A DNA stretch of 64,000 nt from Intestinimonas massiliensis (ex Afouda et al. 2020) (GCF_900626285.1 NZ_LR131147.1:370336-434335); one strand, 5' to 3'. Shown: positions 1-8,168, numbered from the stretch's first letter. Made by a program: numbers and translations. Notes: generated by a model not told the origin, from the letters alone.

Positions 1-161
1 GGACGCGATGATCCTTGGAGGATTGCATCAGGCCAAGACACTCTCATTCTAACAGCTTAGGCAACGATACGGAAAAGACACGGCTGGCTGCCGTGCCTTA
101 AACCGTAAATATATTGTAATAGGAGGAATAATATTAGGCGACGTACTGCGAGGGCAAATAA

Positions 162-518
162 ATGGAATTAGATTACAAAGAGATTGGAAAGCGCGTGAAG
201 ATCGCAAGAATACGGGCCGATCTGACGCAGGAAGCATTGGCGGAAAAGGCCGGGCTGTCCATTACCCACATGAGCAACATTGAAAACGGCCATTCCAAGT
301 TGAGCTTGCCGATGGCGGTTGCGCTGGCAAACGTCCTGTCTGTTTCGGTGGATGAATTTCTGTGCGACAGCGTGATCCACTCCAAGGAAGTTTTCTCCCA
401 TGAGGTTCAAATGCTTTTGGAGGATTGCGACGACTACGAGATACGCATACTCACCGATCTGCTCAAAGCAGCCAAAGACACGATCCGCAGGGATATGAAG
501 CTGAAACAGCAGCAATAG
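162..518 (+). CDS. XRE-family HTH transcriptional regulator
   Basis: A 118-residue protein with an XRE helix-turn-helix over about residues 7-62 (LTQEALAEKAGLS is the first helix pair, THMSNIENG the recognition helix) and a short helical tail. It is likely a DNA-binding repressor of the mobile element. The ATG at 162 follows a GCGAGGG ribosome site with 8-nt spacing. A stronger AGGAGG at 121 has no start codon behind it. The stop codon is inside the left arm of a terminator hairpin, so the gene is probably monocistronic. Its target is unknown. Confidence 0.85.
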   Translation: MELDYKEIGKRVKIARIRADLTQEALAEKAGLSITHMSNIENGHSKLSLPMAVALANVLSVSVDEFLCDSVIHSKEVFSHEVQMLLEDCDDYEIRILTDLLKAAKDTIRRDMKLKQQQ

Positions 519-560
519 CGCAGGCGGTCACGATTGACCGTTCTGCGCTACTCTTTTCTT
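516..560 (+). terminator. Rho-independent terminator after XRE gene
   Basis: Inverted repeat with arms near 516-530 and 535-550 around a CGAT loop, followed by CTCTTTTCTT. The left arm starts at the stop codon of the XRE gene. Confidence 0.75.
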
Positions 561-566
561 ACAATG

Positions 567-611
567 CAAAGCGCCGGGCGCGGGGGCCGTGTGCCTCTGC
601 GTCCGGCATTG
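567..611 (+). repeat. GC-rich hairpin repeat, copy 1 of 3
   Basis: AAAGCGCCGGGCGCGGGGG followed by a GCGTCCGGC right arm. Near-identical hairpins lie at 1202-1250 and 13295-13340. This copy lacks a long T run, so it may be a decayed terminator or a structural repeat. Confidence 0.6.
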
Positions 612-732
612 TTTATGTTCGTGGTTAAAAGTACGTCCGTGCAAATTGTGGCATAGATTTGTTCAAATTCTTATGATAAAATTTATAGTAAAAATGGGCG
701 GAAAAGTAAAAGGACAGGGAGGCTTTTGTTTT

Positions 733-1152
733 ATGTCGGAAAGAGAAAATATTGTGCGCTTATGGTTCAATATGTGGCTTACACAACAAGATTTAGGGAT
801 TGATAGTATTTTTGCGGAGGATGTAGTTTATACTGAAAGTTGGTGTCCCCAATATTCTGATCGAGAAACAGTAAAACACTGGTTTGAGGAATGGAATACC
901 CGTGGGAAAGTGCTTGCATGGGATATTAAACAGTTTTTTCATCAGGGTAATCAGACCGTTGTGGTATGGTACTTCAAAAACCGAATGGACAACGGGAAGA
1001 TTGAAGAATTTGATGGGATTTCTTTAATTGAGTGGACACAAGATAATAAAATTAAGACCTTAAAGGAATTTGGATGTAATCTTAATAACTACAATCCATA
1101 TCAGAATGGTAATGCGCCTGAATTTAGGAATGAAAAAACAAACTGGTTTTAA
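733..1152 (+). CDS. SnoaL/NTF2-like domain protein
   Basis: A 139-residue protein with the look of the NTF2/SnoaL fold: an N-terminal helix (MSERENIVRLWFNMWL), an EDVVYTESW strand, and strands ending in WDIKQFFHQGNQTVVVWYFKN and EFDGISLIEW. Members are small cone-shaped domains used as enzymes or binding modules; the substrate cannot be read from the sequence. The open frame extends upstream to 589, but the ATG at 733 follows a GGGAGG site and fits the family start. It is AT-rich compared with the chromosomal genes and lies among element accessory genes. Confidence 0.7.
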   Translation: MSERENIVRLWFNMWLTQQDLGIDSIFAEDVVYTESWCPQYSDRETVKHWFEEWNTRGKVLAWDIKQFFHQGNQTVVVWYFKNRMDNGKIEEFDGISLIEWTQDNKIKTLKEFGCNLNNYNPYQNGNAPEFRNEKTNWF

Positions 1153-1201
1153 GCTCTATGCCATAAAGAGTATAAGCGATATGTAGTCATAAAGTACAGA
1201 A

Positions 1202-1250
1202 AAGCGCCGGGCGCGGGGGCTGTATGCCTCTGCGTCCGGCGCTCTTTTTT
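1202..1250 (+). terminator. Terminator of SnoaL-like gene (GC hairpin repeat, copy 2)
   Basis: AGCGCCGGGCGC pairs with GCGTCCGGCGCT and is followed by CTTTTTTCTT. Same sequence family as 567-611 and 13295-13340. Confidence 0.75.
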
Positions 1251-1251
1251 C

Positions 1252-1446
1252 TTATGCCTGCCCCATCGGGAAGTGTGGCAGTTCTTCCAGCAGCTTCAAA
1301 ATGAGGTGCTGCTTCATATCTTCGTCAACAGCCAGCTCGTCGATCATAGGGGTGTAGTGTTCGATCACCTTTTCTTTGGCCCACTTCTCACCGGCGACGG
1401 CGGCCCTGATGGTATCAGTGTCCAGCAACATTTCCTGTTCAGCCAT
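1252..1446 (-). CDS. Small HTH-like conjugative-transposon protein
   Basis: A 64-residue acidic protein (MAEQEMLLDTDTIRAAVAG...). It resembles the Orf8-like helix-turn-helix proteins of Tn916-type elements: the core AAVAGEKWAKEKVIEHYTPMI parallels SARAGDPQAVERLLRYYDNYM in the 20008-20241 gene, and both end with a short LILKLLE/RLIQAI helix. The ATG at 1446 has an AGGAG site upstream, so the longer frame from 1488 is not needed. It is probably an accessory regulator of element transfer genes. It lies alone on the minus strand. Confidence 0.6.
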   Translation of the reverse strand: MAEQEMLLDTDTIRAAVAGEKWAKEKVIEHYTPMIDELAVDEDMKQHLILKLLEELPHFPMGQA

Positions 1447-1524
1447 CGTGTCAACTCCTGTCGTTTTAGTCTTATCACAGCATATCATAGAACCGGCAGG
1501 AAAACCAGCGGCGGAAAGATTTTC

Positions 1525-1637
1525 CTACGCATTTCAAAGCCCGTTCCGGCGGGTATTTGATAAATCATTCTGCCACCCCACCGACCACCGCCGAAAAGCC
1601 TTGATTTCCGTGGGCTTTTTGCCCCCTAAATGCGTAG
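1525..1637. repeat. 113-bp inverted-repeat unit, copy 1
   Basis: The outer arms CTACGCATTT (1525-1534) and AAATGCGTAG (1628-1637) are perfectly complementary. Inner complementary blocks (AAAGCCC near 1535, GGGCTTT near 1612) extend the pairing. A second unit with the same left arm and CAAAGCC extension lies at 13354-13465. No ORF is supported here. Confidence 0.6.
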
Positions 1638-1695
1638 ACAGGATGGGCTTTTCAGCTCTCATATTCTGCATATTGCTTGTGACGTTACTACACTC

Positions 1696-1766
1696 TATAA
1701 TTCATATTTTATTTCTTGTTCTTCGAGTAAATGAAATATAATGGTATAAAATGTCGCTGCTTTGTT
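1696..1766 (+). repeat. Promoter-like direct repeat, copy 1
   Basis: About 71 bp sharing roughly 85% identity by eye with 16135-16206, including TTCGAGTAAATGAAATA and a TATAAT at 1737-1742. Both copies sit upstream of the regulatory gene that opens a cargo module (BlaI here, the response regulator there). Confidence 0.55.
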
Positions 1767-1814
1767 TTATTTGAAATCATCATAAAGAGTTTACATAAAG
1801 TTACGCCAGTAGCA

Positions 1815-1872
1815 TTGACTTTTTCACACGACTGTGGTAGTATATATCTGTACACTACTGTTGTCGTGTGAA
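1815..1872 (+). promoter_or_regulatory. BlaI-type operator over a sigma-A promoter
   Basis: The -35 TTGACT (1815-1820) and -10 TAGTAT (1838-1843) are 17 bp apart. A large dyad with arms TTCACACGAC (1823-1832) and GTCGTGTGAA (1863-1872) plus inner GTAGT/ACTAC is centred at 1847.5. It covers the spacer, the -10 and the start region, as expected for BlaI/MecI autorepression. Confidence 0.7.
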
Positions 1873-1886
1873 CGAGGTGATATGTT

Positions 1887-2246
1887 ATGGATAATAAACT
1901 TTTCGATTCTGAATTAAAAGTAATGTCTGTCCTATGGCGTGAGGGAGAATGTACGGCAAAGCATATTTCCGACGTTTTGAAAAAAGAAGTCGGCTGGAAC
2001 ATGAACACAACCTACACCCTAATCAAAAGGTGCATTAACAAAGGCGCAATAGAGCGGTCAGAACCTAACTTTATGTGCCGCCCCTTAATTTCAAAAGAAG
2101 CGGTACAAAAAAGGGAAACAAACGAACTGATTGATAAAATATTCGACGGGTCAGCCGATAAATTGTTTGCTGCTTTGTTGGGGAAAAAAACTTTATCTTC
2201 CAAACAGATTGAAAAATTGAAACAAGCAGTTGACGAATTAGAGTGA
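1887..2246 (+). CDS. BlaI/MecI/CopY-family repressor
   Basis: A 119-residue winged-helix repressor. Residues 1-75 form the DNA-binding domain (FDSELKVMSVLWREGECTAK, then NMNTTYTLIKRC as recognition helix) and the rest is a dimerization and proteolysis-sensitive helical tail. In this family an M56 membrane protease partner inactivates the repressor when a cell-wall antibiotic or other signal is sensed; that partner is encoded next, 10 bp downstream. The ATG at 1887 follows CGAGGTGA. It is probably autoregulated through the dyad at 1823-1872. No beta-lactamase gene is present, so the regulated output is most likely the ABC genes behind it. Confidence 0.88.
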   Translation: MDNKLFDSELKVMSVLWREGECTAKHISDVLKKEVGWNMNTTYTLIKRCINKGAIERSEPNFMCRPLISKEAVQKRETNELIDKIFDGSADKLFAALLGKKTLSSKQIEKLKQAVDELE

Positions 2247-2256
2247 GGTGATTGTT

Positions 2257-3681
2257 ATGAACTTACTGCAAATGAGTTTCACCGGCTCTATATTCATAAT
2301 GTTGATTTTCCTTTTACGCCTTTTGGCTGTAAATAGGCTTCCTAAAAGCACTTTTTTAGTATTATGGGGGATAGCTATAATAAGGCTGTTAATACCTTTC
2401 TCTATTCCCTCGGCTTTTAGTGTGTATTCTCTTTTGAATAGAAATACTGCTCTCCAAGGGGCGCTTAACGATAGTCCTATTGCGCGTCTGTTGCCGCTTT
2501 CAAATAGTACTCCCTCAACGGTTGGAAGTAAGGTTACGCAGCAAGACATGGGGGCATTATCCTTTGAACATATAATATATTTTCTCGGTGTTGCTCTCTG
2601 CTTGCTGATATTTGCAACAGCATATTTTTGCTGTATAAAAAGGTTGCGTCATTCGCGCCCGATCAGAAACCGTTATCTTTCAGAGTGGGTTAAAACTCAT
2701 AAGATAAAAAGGAAAATCCGTTTTGAACAATGCGACCATATTTCCTCTCCCCTAACATACGGTATTTTTTCGCCTATAATCCTATTCCCTCAAAACACCG
2801 ATTTTGATAACCGCCAAGAATTGAATTACATACTGCTGCATGAATACTTGCACATTCGGCGTTTTGACTGTTTGCTTAAAATAATTGCTGTTGTTACCGT
2901 TTGTATTCATTGGTTTAATCCGTTGGTATGGCTTATGTATTTCTTCTTAAACCGAGATATGGAACTCTCTTGCGACGAATTTGTTGTTAGAAAAAATGGG
3001 AAAACTGCAAGAGCCAGCTACGCACGTTTACTAATCGCTATGGAAGAAAGACGTAGCGTACCTTTGGCTATGTTTAGCGAGTTCTCAATCAATGTGTCAG
3101 AAGAAAGAATTACCGCCATTATGAAAACAAAACCATTTACCGTAGTAAGCATGGTTACTGCTTCCATTTTAATCCTTACGTTATGTGCAGGCTTTATGAC
3201 TTCTGCTTATGGAGTAAAGATTGATGTAGGACAACCACAAACAGCCAATGTGTCTGTCCCAAATGTTGATGTTCCGTCTATAAACGAGAAAGCAGTAGCC
3301 ACAGCCCCCGAATGGGTATGGCCAACAACCAGCAATGAAATATCAACAGTATTTGGTTATCAATCATCTTCGGGAAAAATGAGCGATCATATCAATATCA
3401 AAGGAGAGAAAGGTGATGAAATATTTGCTGCTGTTGACGGGCAAGTAATTGAAATTGGAATGGATAGGGAGTACGGAAATTACGTTGTCATAGAAAGCGA
3501 TAATAATATAAAAATTATTTACGGACAATTAGAAGATGTTTCAATAACTGTAAATGATCCTGTTAAAGCAGGAGAAAGGATAGGGACAATCGGACGATCT
3601 GGAACGGCAACGGGGTATTGCTTATCGTTTGCAGTATTCGCAAACAACGTAGCTGTTGACCCTATGAGTTATTATGAATAG
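2257..3681 (+). CDS. M56 (BlaR1/MecR1-type) membrane sensor with degenerate M23 domain
   Basis: A 474-residue protein with N-terminal membrane helices, then a gluzincin M56 domain with the zinc motif HEYLH at residues 195-199 and a downstream ELSCDEF glutamate motif, a membrane helix near residue 300, and an extracellular C-terminal domain of about 130 residues. BlaR1 normally has a penicillin-binding sensor there; here it is an M23/lysostaphin-like fold (GNYVVI, VKAGERIGTIGRSG). The M23 zinc ligands are mostly lost: the HxH position reads CLSFAV and the Y-x-H position reads YGQ. It may therefore bind a peptidoglycan-like ligand without cutting. The ATG at 2257 follows GAGGTG. Confidence 0.85.
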   Translation: MNLLQMSFTGSIFIMLIFLLRLLAVNRLPKSTFLVLWGIAIIRLLIPFSIPSAFSVYSLLNRNTALQGALNDSPIARLLPLSNSTPSTVGSKVTQQDMGALSFEHIIYFLGVALCLLIFATAYFCCIKRLRHSRPIRNRYLSEWVKTHKIKRKIRFEQCDHISSPLTYGIFSPIILFPQNTDFDNRQELNYILLHEYLHIRRFDCLLKIIAVVTVCIHWFNPLVWLMYFFLNRDMELSCDEFVVRKNGKTARASYARLLIAMEERRSVPLAMFSEFSINVSEERITAIMKTKPFTVVSMVTASILILTLCAGFMTSAYGVKIDVGQPQTANVSVPNVDVPSINEKAVATAPEWVWPTTSNEISTVFGYQSSSGKMSDHINIKGEKGDEIFAAVDGQVIEIGMDREYGNYVVIESDNNIKIIYGQLEDVSITVNDPVKAGERIGTIGRSGTATGYCLSFAVFANNVAVDPMSYYE

Positions 3682-3856
3682 CCTTGACCGTAGCAAGTGG
3701 ATTATATGTCCGGTGTGCGGGAACAAAACCCGCGATAAAATACGAGCAGATACAGTTATGGAACACTACCCCTTATTTTGTCCGAAATGCAAACATGAAA
3801 CTCTAATAAATGTCAAAAAAATGAATATCACTATTGTGAAAGAGCCAGACGCATAG
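3674..3856 (+). CDS. Cysteine-rich KTR domain protein (copy 1)
   Basis: A 60-residue zinc-ribbon-like protein with CPVC at 12-15 and CPKC at 36-39, and the KTR signature (NKTRDKIRADT). It matches the small Cys_rich_KTR family found in conjugative elements of Clostridia; the function is unknown. Its ATG overlaps the end of the M56 gene by 8 bp, so the two are probably translationally coupled. A paralogue at 11440-11628 is attached to the second ABC module, which ties the family to this type of cargo. Confidence 0.82.
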   Translation: MNSLDRSKWIICPVCGNKTRDKIRADTVMEHYPLFCPKCKHETLINVKKMNITIVKEPDA

Positions 3857-3866
3857 ACGCAGAGCC
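3842..3866 (+). repeat. Cargo-end 25-bp repeat, copy 1
   Basis: Starts GAGCCAGACGCATAGACGCA and ends GAGCC. Identical copies are at 8093-8117 and 12101-12125, and a shortened copy is at 19015-19034. Each lies at the 3' end of a cargo block, just before or inside a terminator hairpin. Confidence 0.85.
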
Positions 3867-3909
3867 GATAACCCACAAATCTTTTTAGGTGTGGATTATC
3901 GGCTCTTTT
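3862..3909 (+). terminator. Terminator after BlaI-M56-KTR genes
   Basis: Arms GAGCCGATAA (3862-3871) and TTATCGGCTC (3896-3905) are perfectly complementary and are followed by TTTTCTTT. It may leave partial read-through into the lipoprotein gene at 3945. Confidence 0.75.
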
Positions 3910-3944
3910 CTTTAATATGAAATAACGATTGGAGAAGCACAGAT

Positions 3945-5075
3945 ATGAAACTTAAAAAAACAATTCTTTTGACAGTTGCTATGGTGCAAGCAGCAATTTT
4001 TCTAACCGCTTGTGTCGCAACGCCCCCCTCTACCACAGAAAATAAAATAGTGGTTACAGATGATACTGATACCATTTCTGAAACCAACGAAAATAGCGTG
4101 CAGACTGAAAATGATAATGTTGTAGATGATACCTTACATATCTCCGACACTCTTTCCTGTTCAAAAGAACTTTCTTTTAATGAAGTCCTTACCGGGCTTG
4201 ACGGGGAGATCAATCTAAACAATGCAACTGTAAATATTGGGAATATTGAAAATATCGGATTGTATGAATACAAGGTTTTACCAATTACAGATGATTTTAG
4301 AAAATCACTGTTTACATCGGTTTTAGGGGATAAAGCCGCAGACGCAGAATATGACGCAAGAAACGATGTATGGGAACTTCGACTATCAAACAAAGTAGGA
4401 GATTATTATTTGTATGAAACAGGCTATTTTCTTTCTGGTGAAAGTGTAGCGGAACAGACTACATTTTCTTTGGAATACCGCTATGTCGATTTATACCCGT
4501 TTGATGATAATATCTTATCCTCGATCGAACAATCTCCTATGGCAATTTCTGCTGATGAAGCAGTTTCTATGTGTAATAAAATTATGGACGAGATAGCAAA
4601 CGGAACGGAATATCAAGTTGATTATATTTTTGCCTATGGGACAAATGGGCGACACCCTTACTATAAGATTGTTTATAAACAAGTGATTGACAATACAACC
4701 ATTACTGCATTTAACGATATATATTTTTTGGTAGACGATAGCGGAGTACAAAAGGTTTTTGGCTGTCTTTATGAAGTCGGAAATACAATCCTCGCAGACC
4801 CTATTATTTCTGTTGACAAAGCAGTTGAGATCTTAAAGGATAGTATTTTTCAAATCTCTTTCCAAGAGTTTGACAATGGCACTCTAACTGTAAATGAGAT
4901 TACATTGGAATACATCGTTGTCAATGCTGATGATGGGAAAGCGTATATAAGACCAGCATGGCGTTTTATTGTGGGAGAAAACGAAGAACAGCAAAATCGG
5001 TATCGAGATCGCATTATAGCTATCGACGCAGTAACAGGGGATTTAATTCAAGGTAGACGGGGGAATAACTTTTGA
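3945..5075 (+). CDS. Lipoprotein with PepSY/YycH-like repeats
   Basis: A 376-residue exported lipoprotein: basic start, hydrophobic core, and lipobox LTAC with the lipidated cysteine at residue 23. After a Thr/Glu/Asp-rich linker to about residue 65, it has a mostly beta region and, near residues 285-370, a repeat-like segment (ISVDKAVEILKDSI then RIIAIDAVTGDLIQG) resembling the YycH/PepSY two-strand unit. It probably acts at the outer membrane face as a sensor or substrate-binding partner of the ABC genes that follow. The next gene starts inside its stop codon, so it belongs to the ABC operon. I cannot assign a named family with confidence. Confidence 0.7.
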   Translation: MKLKKTILLTVAMVQAAIFLTACVATPPSTTENKIVVTDDTDTISETNENSVQTENDNVVDDTLHISDTLSCSKELSFNEVLTGLDGEINLNNATVNIGNIENIGLYEYKVLPITDDFRKSLFTSVLGDKAADAEYDARNDVWELRLSNKVGDYYLYETGYFLSGESVAEQTTFSLEYRYVDLYPFDDNILSSIEQSPMAISADEAVSMCNKIMDEIANGTEYQVDYIFAYGTNGRHPYYKIVYKQVIDNTTITAFNDIYFLVDDSGVQKVFGCLYEVGNTILADPIISVDKAVEILKDSIFQISFQEFDNGTLTVNEITLEYIVVNADDGKAYIRPAWRFIVGENEEQQNRYRDRIIAIDAVTGDLIQGRRGNNF

Positions 5076-5884
5076 AAACTTCATTGTCCATACGATTACG
5101 CGCAGCGATATTTTCTCCTGCTATGCTGATAAGCGTTCTGTTGGGGTTAATCCTGCTTCTCAAGTTCCACATTTCTAATTATATTTGGTATTACACAAAA
5201 TACGGCGCAATCAATTTTTCTGATATAGGATCAACATTTCTGAATGAAATATTTGTAACTGACGCAACAAGCGGTTTCGGGCTGTTTGCACCCATTTTAG
5301 CAGTACTTCCCGCTACCACCTTATTTTGTGATGATTACAACAGCGGATATATCAAACCTATTTTAAGTCGTATTGAGAAGAAACGTTATATCAAAGAAAC
5401 GGTTTTTTGCTCTACGATTGCGGGCGGCTTGGCAGTTTTCGTCCCAACCTTTTTAACGGATTTTCTTATGGTGATATGCTTTAAGCCTAACACATTGGAA
5501 AACAATTTGGGGTATCAAACATTTTTAGATGAAGGGATTTTTGCAAATATTCAATTTATATGGGGCGGCTTACTGGTTGTGTTCCTGCTACTTTTGCTTT
5601 CATTTTTATTTGGGGCGGTATGGTCAAATATCGGGTTGTGTATTTCTGCATTTATCCCCAATAAATATGTTGCATTGGCAACCCCATTTGCGTTGTATTT
5701 TTCCCTACATCTCATTTTATATAAAACGGGCAGCCTATTACTTTTCAGCCCCGTAAATATGCTAACGGCATTTTCAGATTTTCTCCCCTGTTTACCATAC
5801 CCCTTTATTTATCAAGGGATATTATTAACCGCCGCGACCTGCATATTTTGGTGGGGCGTAAAAAGGAGGTTAAAAGATGTTTAG
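5072..5884 (+). CDS. ABC-2-type permease subunit 1
   Basis: A 270-residue polytopic membrane protein with about six hydrophobic helices and the ABC-2/lantibiotic-exporter feel of an early loop motif ATTLFCDDYNSGYIKPILSRI, where an enzyme-like ABC-2 permease has a cytoplasmic coupling region. The TTG start at 5072 overlaps the lipoprotein stop. It is the first of three unequal permeases that share one ATPase, as in LanFEG or bacitracin-type exporters. The substrate is not readable from sequence. Confidence 0.75.
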   Translation: MKTSLSIRLRAAIFSPAMLISVLLGLILLLKFHISNYIWYYTKYGAINFSDIGSTFLNEIFVTDATSGFGLFAPILAVLPATTLFCDDYNSGYIKPILSRIEKKRYIKETVFCSTIAGGLAVFVPTFLTDFLMVICFKPNTLENNLGYQTFLDEGIFANIQFIWGGLLVVFLLLLLSFLFGAVWSNIGLCISAFIPNKYVALATPFALYFSLHLILYKTGSLLLFSPVNMLTAFSDFLPCLPYPFIYQGILLTAATCIFWWGVKRRLKDV

Positions 5885-6737
5885 GGTTTGCAGTCATCAG
5901 TTGAAAATCTCGCTATGTTCCCCGCGAATATATATCGCTGTTTTTGCTGGAATTGTCATACAGATTGTAAGTTTAATATCTTTTTTGGACTTTTCCAAAA
6001 CGATAGGAAAACCGCTTTGCGTTTTTGAAAGCATTACCTATTCTAATTGCGATCTGTACGCGCCCGTAGCATTATTTCTTGCAGTTTTGGTGTTGGTATC
6101 AGATATACCGTTTACCTCACAAAGCGAAACATACACGCTGTTAAGAATATCAAGAAAGAAATGGATTGCAGGAAAGGCCATGTACTTGGTATGTATTTGT
6201 GCAATTTATTATTTGATTGTTTATGCGGCGGGAGCATTGTTTATAGTGGAAAACGCATATGGGGGCAATCTTTGGAGTGAACCGTTATATATCATTGCAA
6301 ACGATACAACGTCTGCTCTATCCCTATCGAGCAATGTCTATTTTCCCTATGCGTATATCCTTAATAATCTAACCCCATACCTTGCCGCATTTCTCATATA
6401 TTTACTAAGCGTTTCTTATGCAACGCTTATGAGCTTGCTGGTATTTTGGCTTAATTTGAAAATATCACGAATATTAAGCTATGCAGCCGTTATGTTGGTG
6501 CATATTGTCAGCTATACACTAACGGCATTATCCGTAACACCGAGCCGGATCAATCTTTCGCTTTTTAGCAATAGCCTACTCATGTTTCATAATATTGGGG
6601 CTGGGTCAGATGAACGATATAACTCTATACCACAGACAGTCATTATTTATGGCGTAATCATCGGCCTGCTTGTGCTTATGATTTTACACGCAATAAAGCG
6701 GTATGATTTCAGAATTACAGTTGGGGGTAAGCAATGA
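5877..6737 (+). CDS. ABC-2-type permease subunit 2
   Basis: A 286-residue protein with six predicted membrane segments (FAGIVIQIVSLISFLDF, PVALFLAVLVLVSDI, AIYYLIVYAAGALFIV and later ones). The coupling-region motif SDIPFTSQSETYTLLRISRKKW parallels that of the preceding subunit. The ATG at 5877 has AAAGGAGG upstream and overlaps the end of subunit 1. It is likely half of a heteromeric exporter with the genes at 5072 and 6734. Confidence 0.72.
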   Translation: MFRVCSHQLKISLCSPRIYIAVFAGIVIQIVSLISFLDFSKTIGKPLCVFESITYSNCDLYAPVALFLAVLVLVSDIPFTSQSETYTLLRISRKKWIAGKAMYLVCICAIYYLIVYAAGALFIVENAYGGNLWSEPLYIIANDTTSALSLSSNVYFPYAYILNNLTPYLAAFLIYLLSVSYATLMSLLVFWLNLKISRILSYAAVMLVHIVSYTLTALSVTPSRINLSLFSNSLLMFHNIGAGSDERYNSIPQTVIIYGVIIGLLVLMILHAIKRYDFRITVGGKQ

Positions 6738-7441
6738 ACACGAAAATCATCGAAAGAACACTTACCCCTACAATATGTACTTTTTATCTTCTCATGTGTT
6801 GCTTATTAGCGGCGACTGCCGAGGGGAAAACGGTTATTGATGTTTGGGGTGGCTTTGTTCCGTCCGGCGGCTTGTTGTCAAACGTTATAGGAATTGTGCG
6901 CTGGAATATTTGTGTTATGCCGCCTGTTATGGTATCCAATCTGTTTATGATTGCGGAAACAGGCAGATTAAGCACTTTTACAGTAATAAGAGAAACAAGC
7001 CTTGAAAACTGGTTCTTCAAGCGATATATCGCAATGGTTATTTCATCGTTTACCTATATAGCATTGGCAATAATATTAACCACGCTTTTAGGATTTAACA
7101 AAAGTTTGCAGCTTCATCAATTTTTTAGCTTTGCATTACTCTTTTCAGCGCATATTTTACTGCTAATCTCCGCTTCTGTTGCCACGCTTCTTATTTTTAG
7201 ATCAGCAAAAGCGGTGTTAATACTGTATCTAATCATAGAGGGAATTATGGTGATTATAGGTACTACTTTTCCTGTAACAAGCAAATACCTCATTCCCTAT
7301 TGGGGAATGGCAATCGAAGATCAGTCCATGACAGTTGCTTGGAAAACGGTTCTATCGCTTTTGATAACTGCTTTAAGCGTATTGATTACAATAGTTTTTT
7401 TGAAAAAACACAATCCAGCGGAAACCCCGAAGAATACATAG
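6734..7441 (+). CDS. ABC-2-type permease subunit 3
   Basis: A 235-residue membrane protein with about six hydrophobic segments and the family-like SNLFMIAETGRLSTFTVIRETSLENWFFKRY segment around residue 75. It overlaps subunit 2 by 4 bp and is followed after 11 bp by the ATPase gene. A set of three short permeases with one ATPase is typical for immunity or efflux systems against peptide antibiotics. That role is inferred from architecture only. Confidence 0.7.
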   Translation: MNTKIIERTLTPTICTFYLLMCCLLAATAEGKTVIDVWGGFVPSGGLLSNVIGIVRWNICVMPPVMVSNLFMIAETGRLSTFTVIRETSLENWFFKRYIAMVISSFTYIALAIILTTLLGFNKSLQLHQFFSFALLFSAHILLLISASVATLLIFRSAKAVLILYLIIEGIMVIIGTTFPVTSKYLIPYWGMAIEDQSMTVAWKTVLSLLITALSVLITIVFLKKHNPAETPKNT

Positions 7442-7452
7442 GAGGTGTGATA

Positions 7453-8088
7453 ATGGAAAACATTATTTGCGTAGAGAATGTGAATAAATCATATAAGGGA
7501 AATCAAGTCCTTCAAAATATAAATATATCGTTTGAAAGGGGAAAAATACATGGCATTATCGGAAGAAACGGTTCGGGTAAAACTGTATTGATAAAGACAA
7601 TATGCGGTTTTGTTCACCCGGATACCGGGCGGGTGCTGGTTGACGGAAAGATTATAGGGAAAGATATTGATTTTCCTAAAAACATTGGAGCAATTATCGA
7701 AGCACCGGGCTTTCTCCCTAATGCAAGCGCGTATAAAAATCTTGAATACTTAGCGTCATTACGCAGAGTGATCGGAAAAGAGGAAATCCGAAAAGCAATA
7801 GAAATTGTGGGACTGAACCCCGATGATAAAAAACACGTTGGGAAATACTCTCTTGGTATGAAACAGCGGTTGGGATTGGCACAAGCTATTATGGAAAACC
7901 CGGATATTTTGATTTTAGACGAACCTATGAATGGGCTTGATAAAGAAGGAGTTTCCGAGATAAGGGAATTGCTTTTAGATTTCAAAAGCAAAGGTAAAAC
8001 CATTATCATTGTTTCTCACAATTCGGAAGATATAAATATGTTATGTGATACTGTTCATGAAATGGATAAAGGTAGATTAGTTGAATAG
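7453..8088 (+). CDS. ABC transporter ATP-binding protein
   Basis: A 211-residue ATPase with Walker A GRNGSGKT (residues 37-44), signature SLGMKQ, Walker B ILILDEP and switch histidine VSHN, all intact. It energizes the three permeases encoded upstream. The ATG at 7453 follows GGAGGTG; the longer frame from 7300 overlaps the permease and is not needed. The protein is short for the family because it lacks the C-terminal extension seen in BceA/LanF-like ATPases. It is the last gene of the first cargo module. Confidence 0.92.
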   Translation: MENIICVENVNKSYKGNQVLQNINISFERGKIHGIIGRNGSGKTVLIKTICGFVHPDTGRVLVDGKIIGKDIDFPKNIGAIIEAPGFLPNASAYKNLEYLASLRRVIGKEEIRKAIEIVGLNPDDKKHVGKYSLGMKQRLGLAQAIMENPDILILDEPMNGLDKEGVSEIRELLLDFKSKGKTIIIVSHNSEDINMLCDTVHEMDKGRLVE

Positions 8089-8092
8089 TTAA

Positions 8093-8117
8093 GAGCCAGA
8101 CGCATAGACGCAGAGCC
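8093..8117 (+). repeat. Cargo-end 25-bp repeat, copy 2
   Basis: Identical to 3842-3866. It starts 4 bp after the ATPase stop codon and is followed by a terminator. Confidence 0.85.
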
Positions 8118-8130
8118 AAACAGCATAAAT

Positions 8131-8168
8131 AGGCAGCGACTTTGCGAAGGCAAGGTCGCTGCTTTGTT
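8131..8168 (+). terminator. Terminator after first ABC module
   Basis: Arms GCAGCGAC (8133-8140) and GTCGCTGC (8155-8162) followed by TTTGTTTG. The rest of 8169-8453 has no gene; it holds only the AT-rich leader and presumed promoter of the LytTR gene, where I could not pick a convincing -35/-10 pair. Confidence 0.7.

Noticed and set aside
1..161. Left end of the mobile element
   Set aside because: No sequence here can be matched with the right end near 22,800; the left end is probably outside the window.
425..628. Small + strand ORF
   Set aside because: Overlaps the XRE gene in another frame and crosses its terminator.
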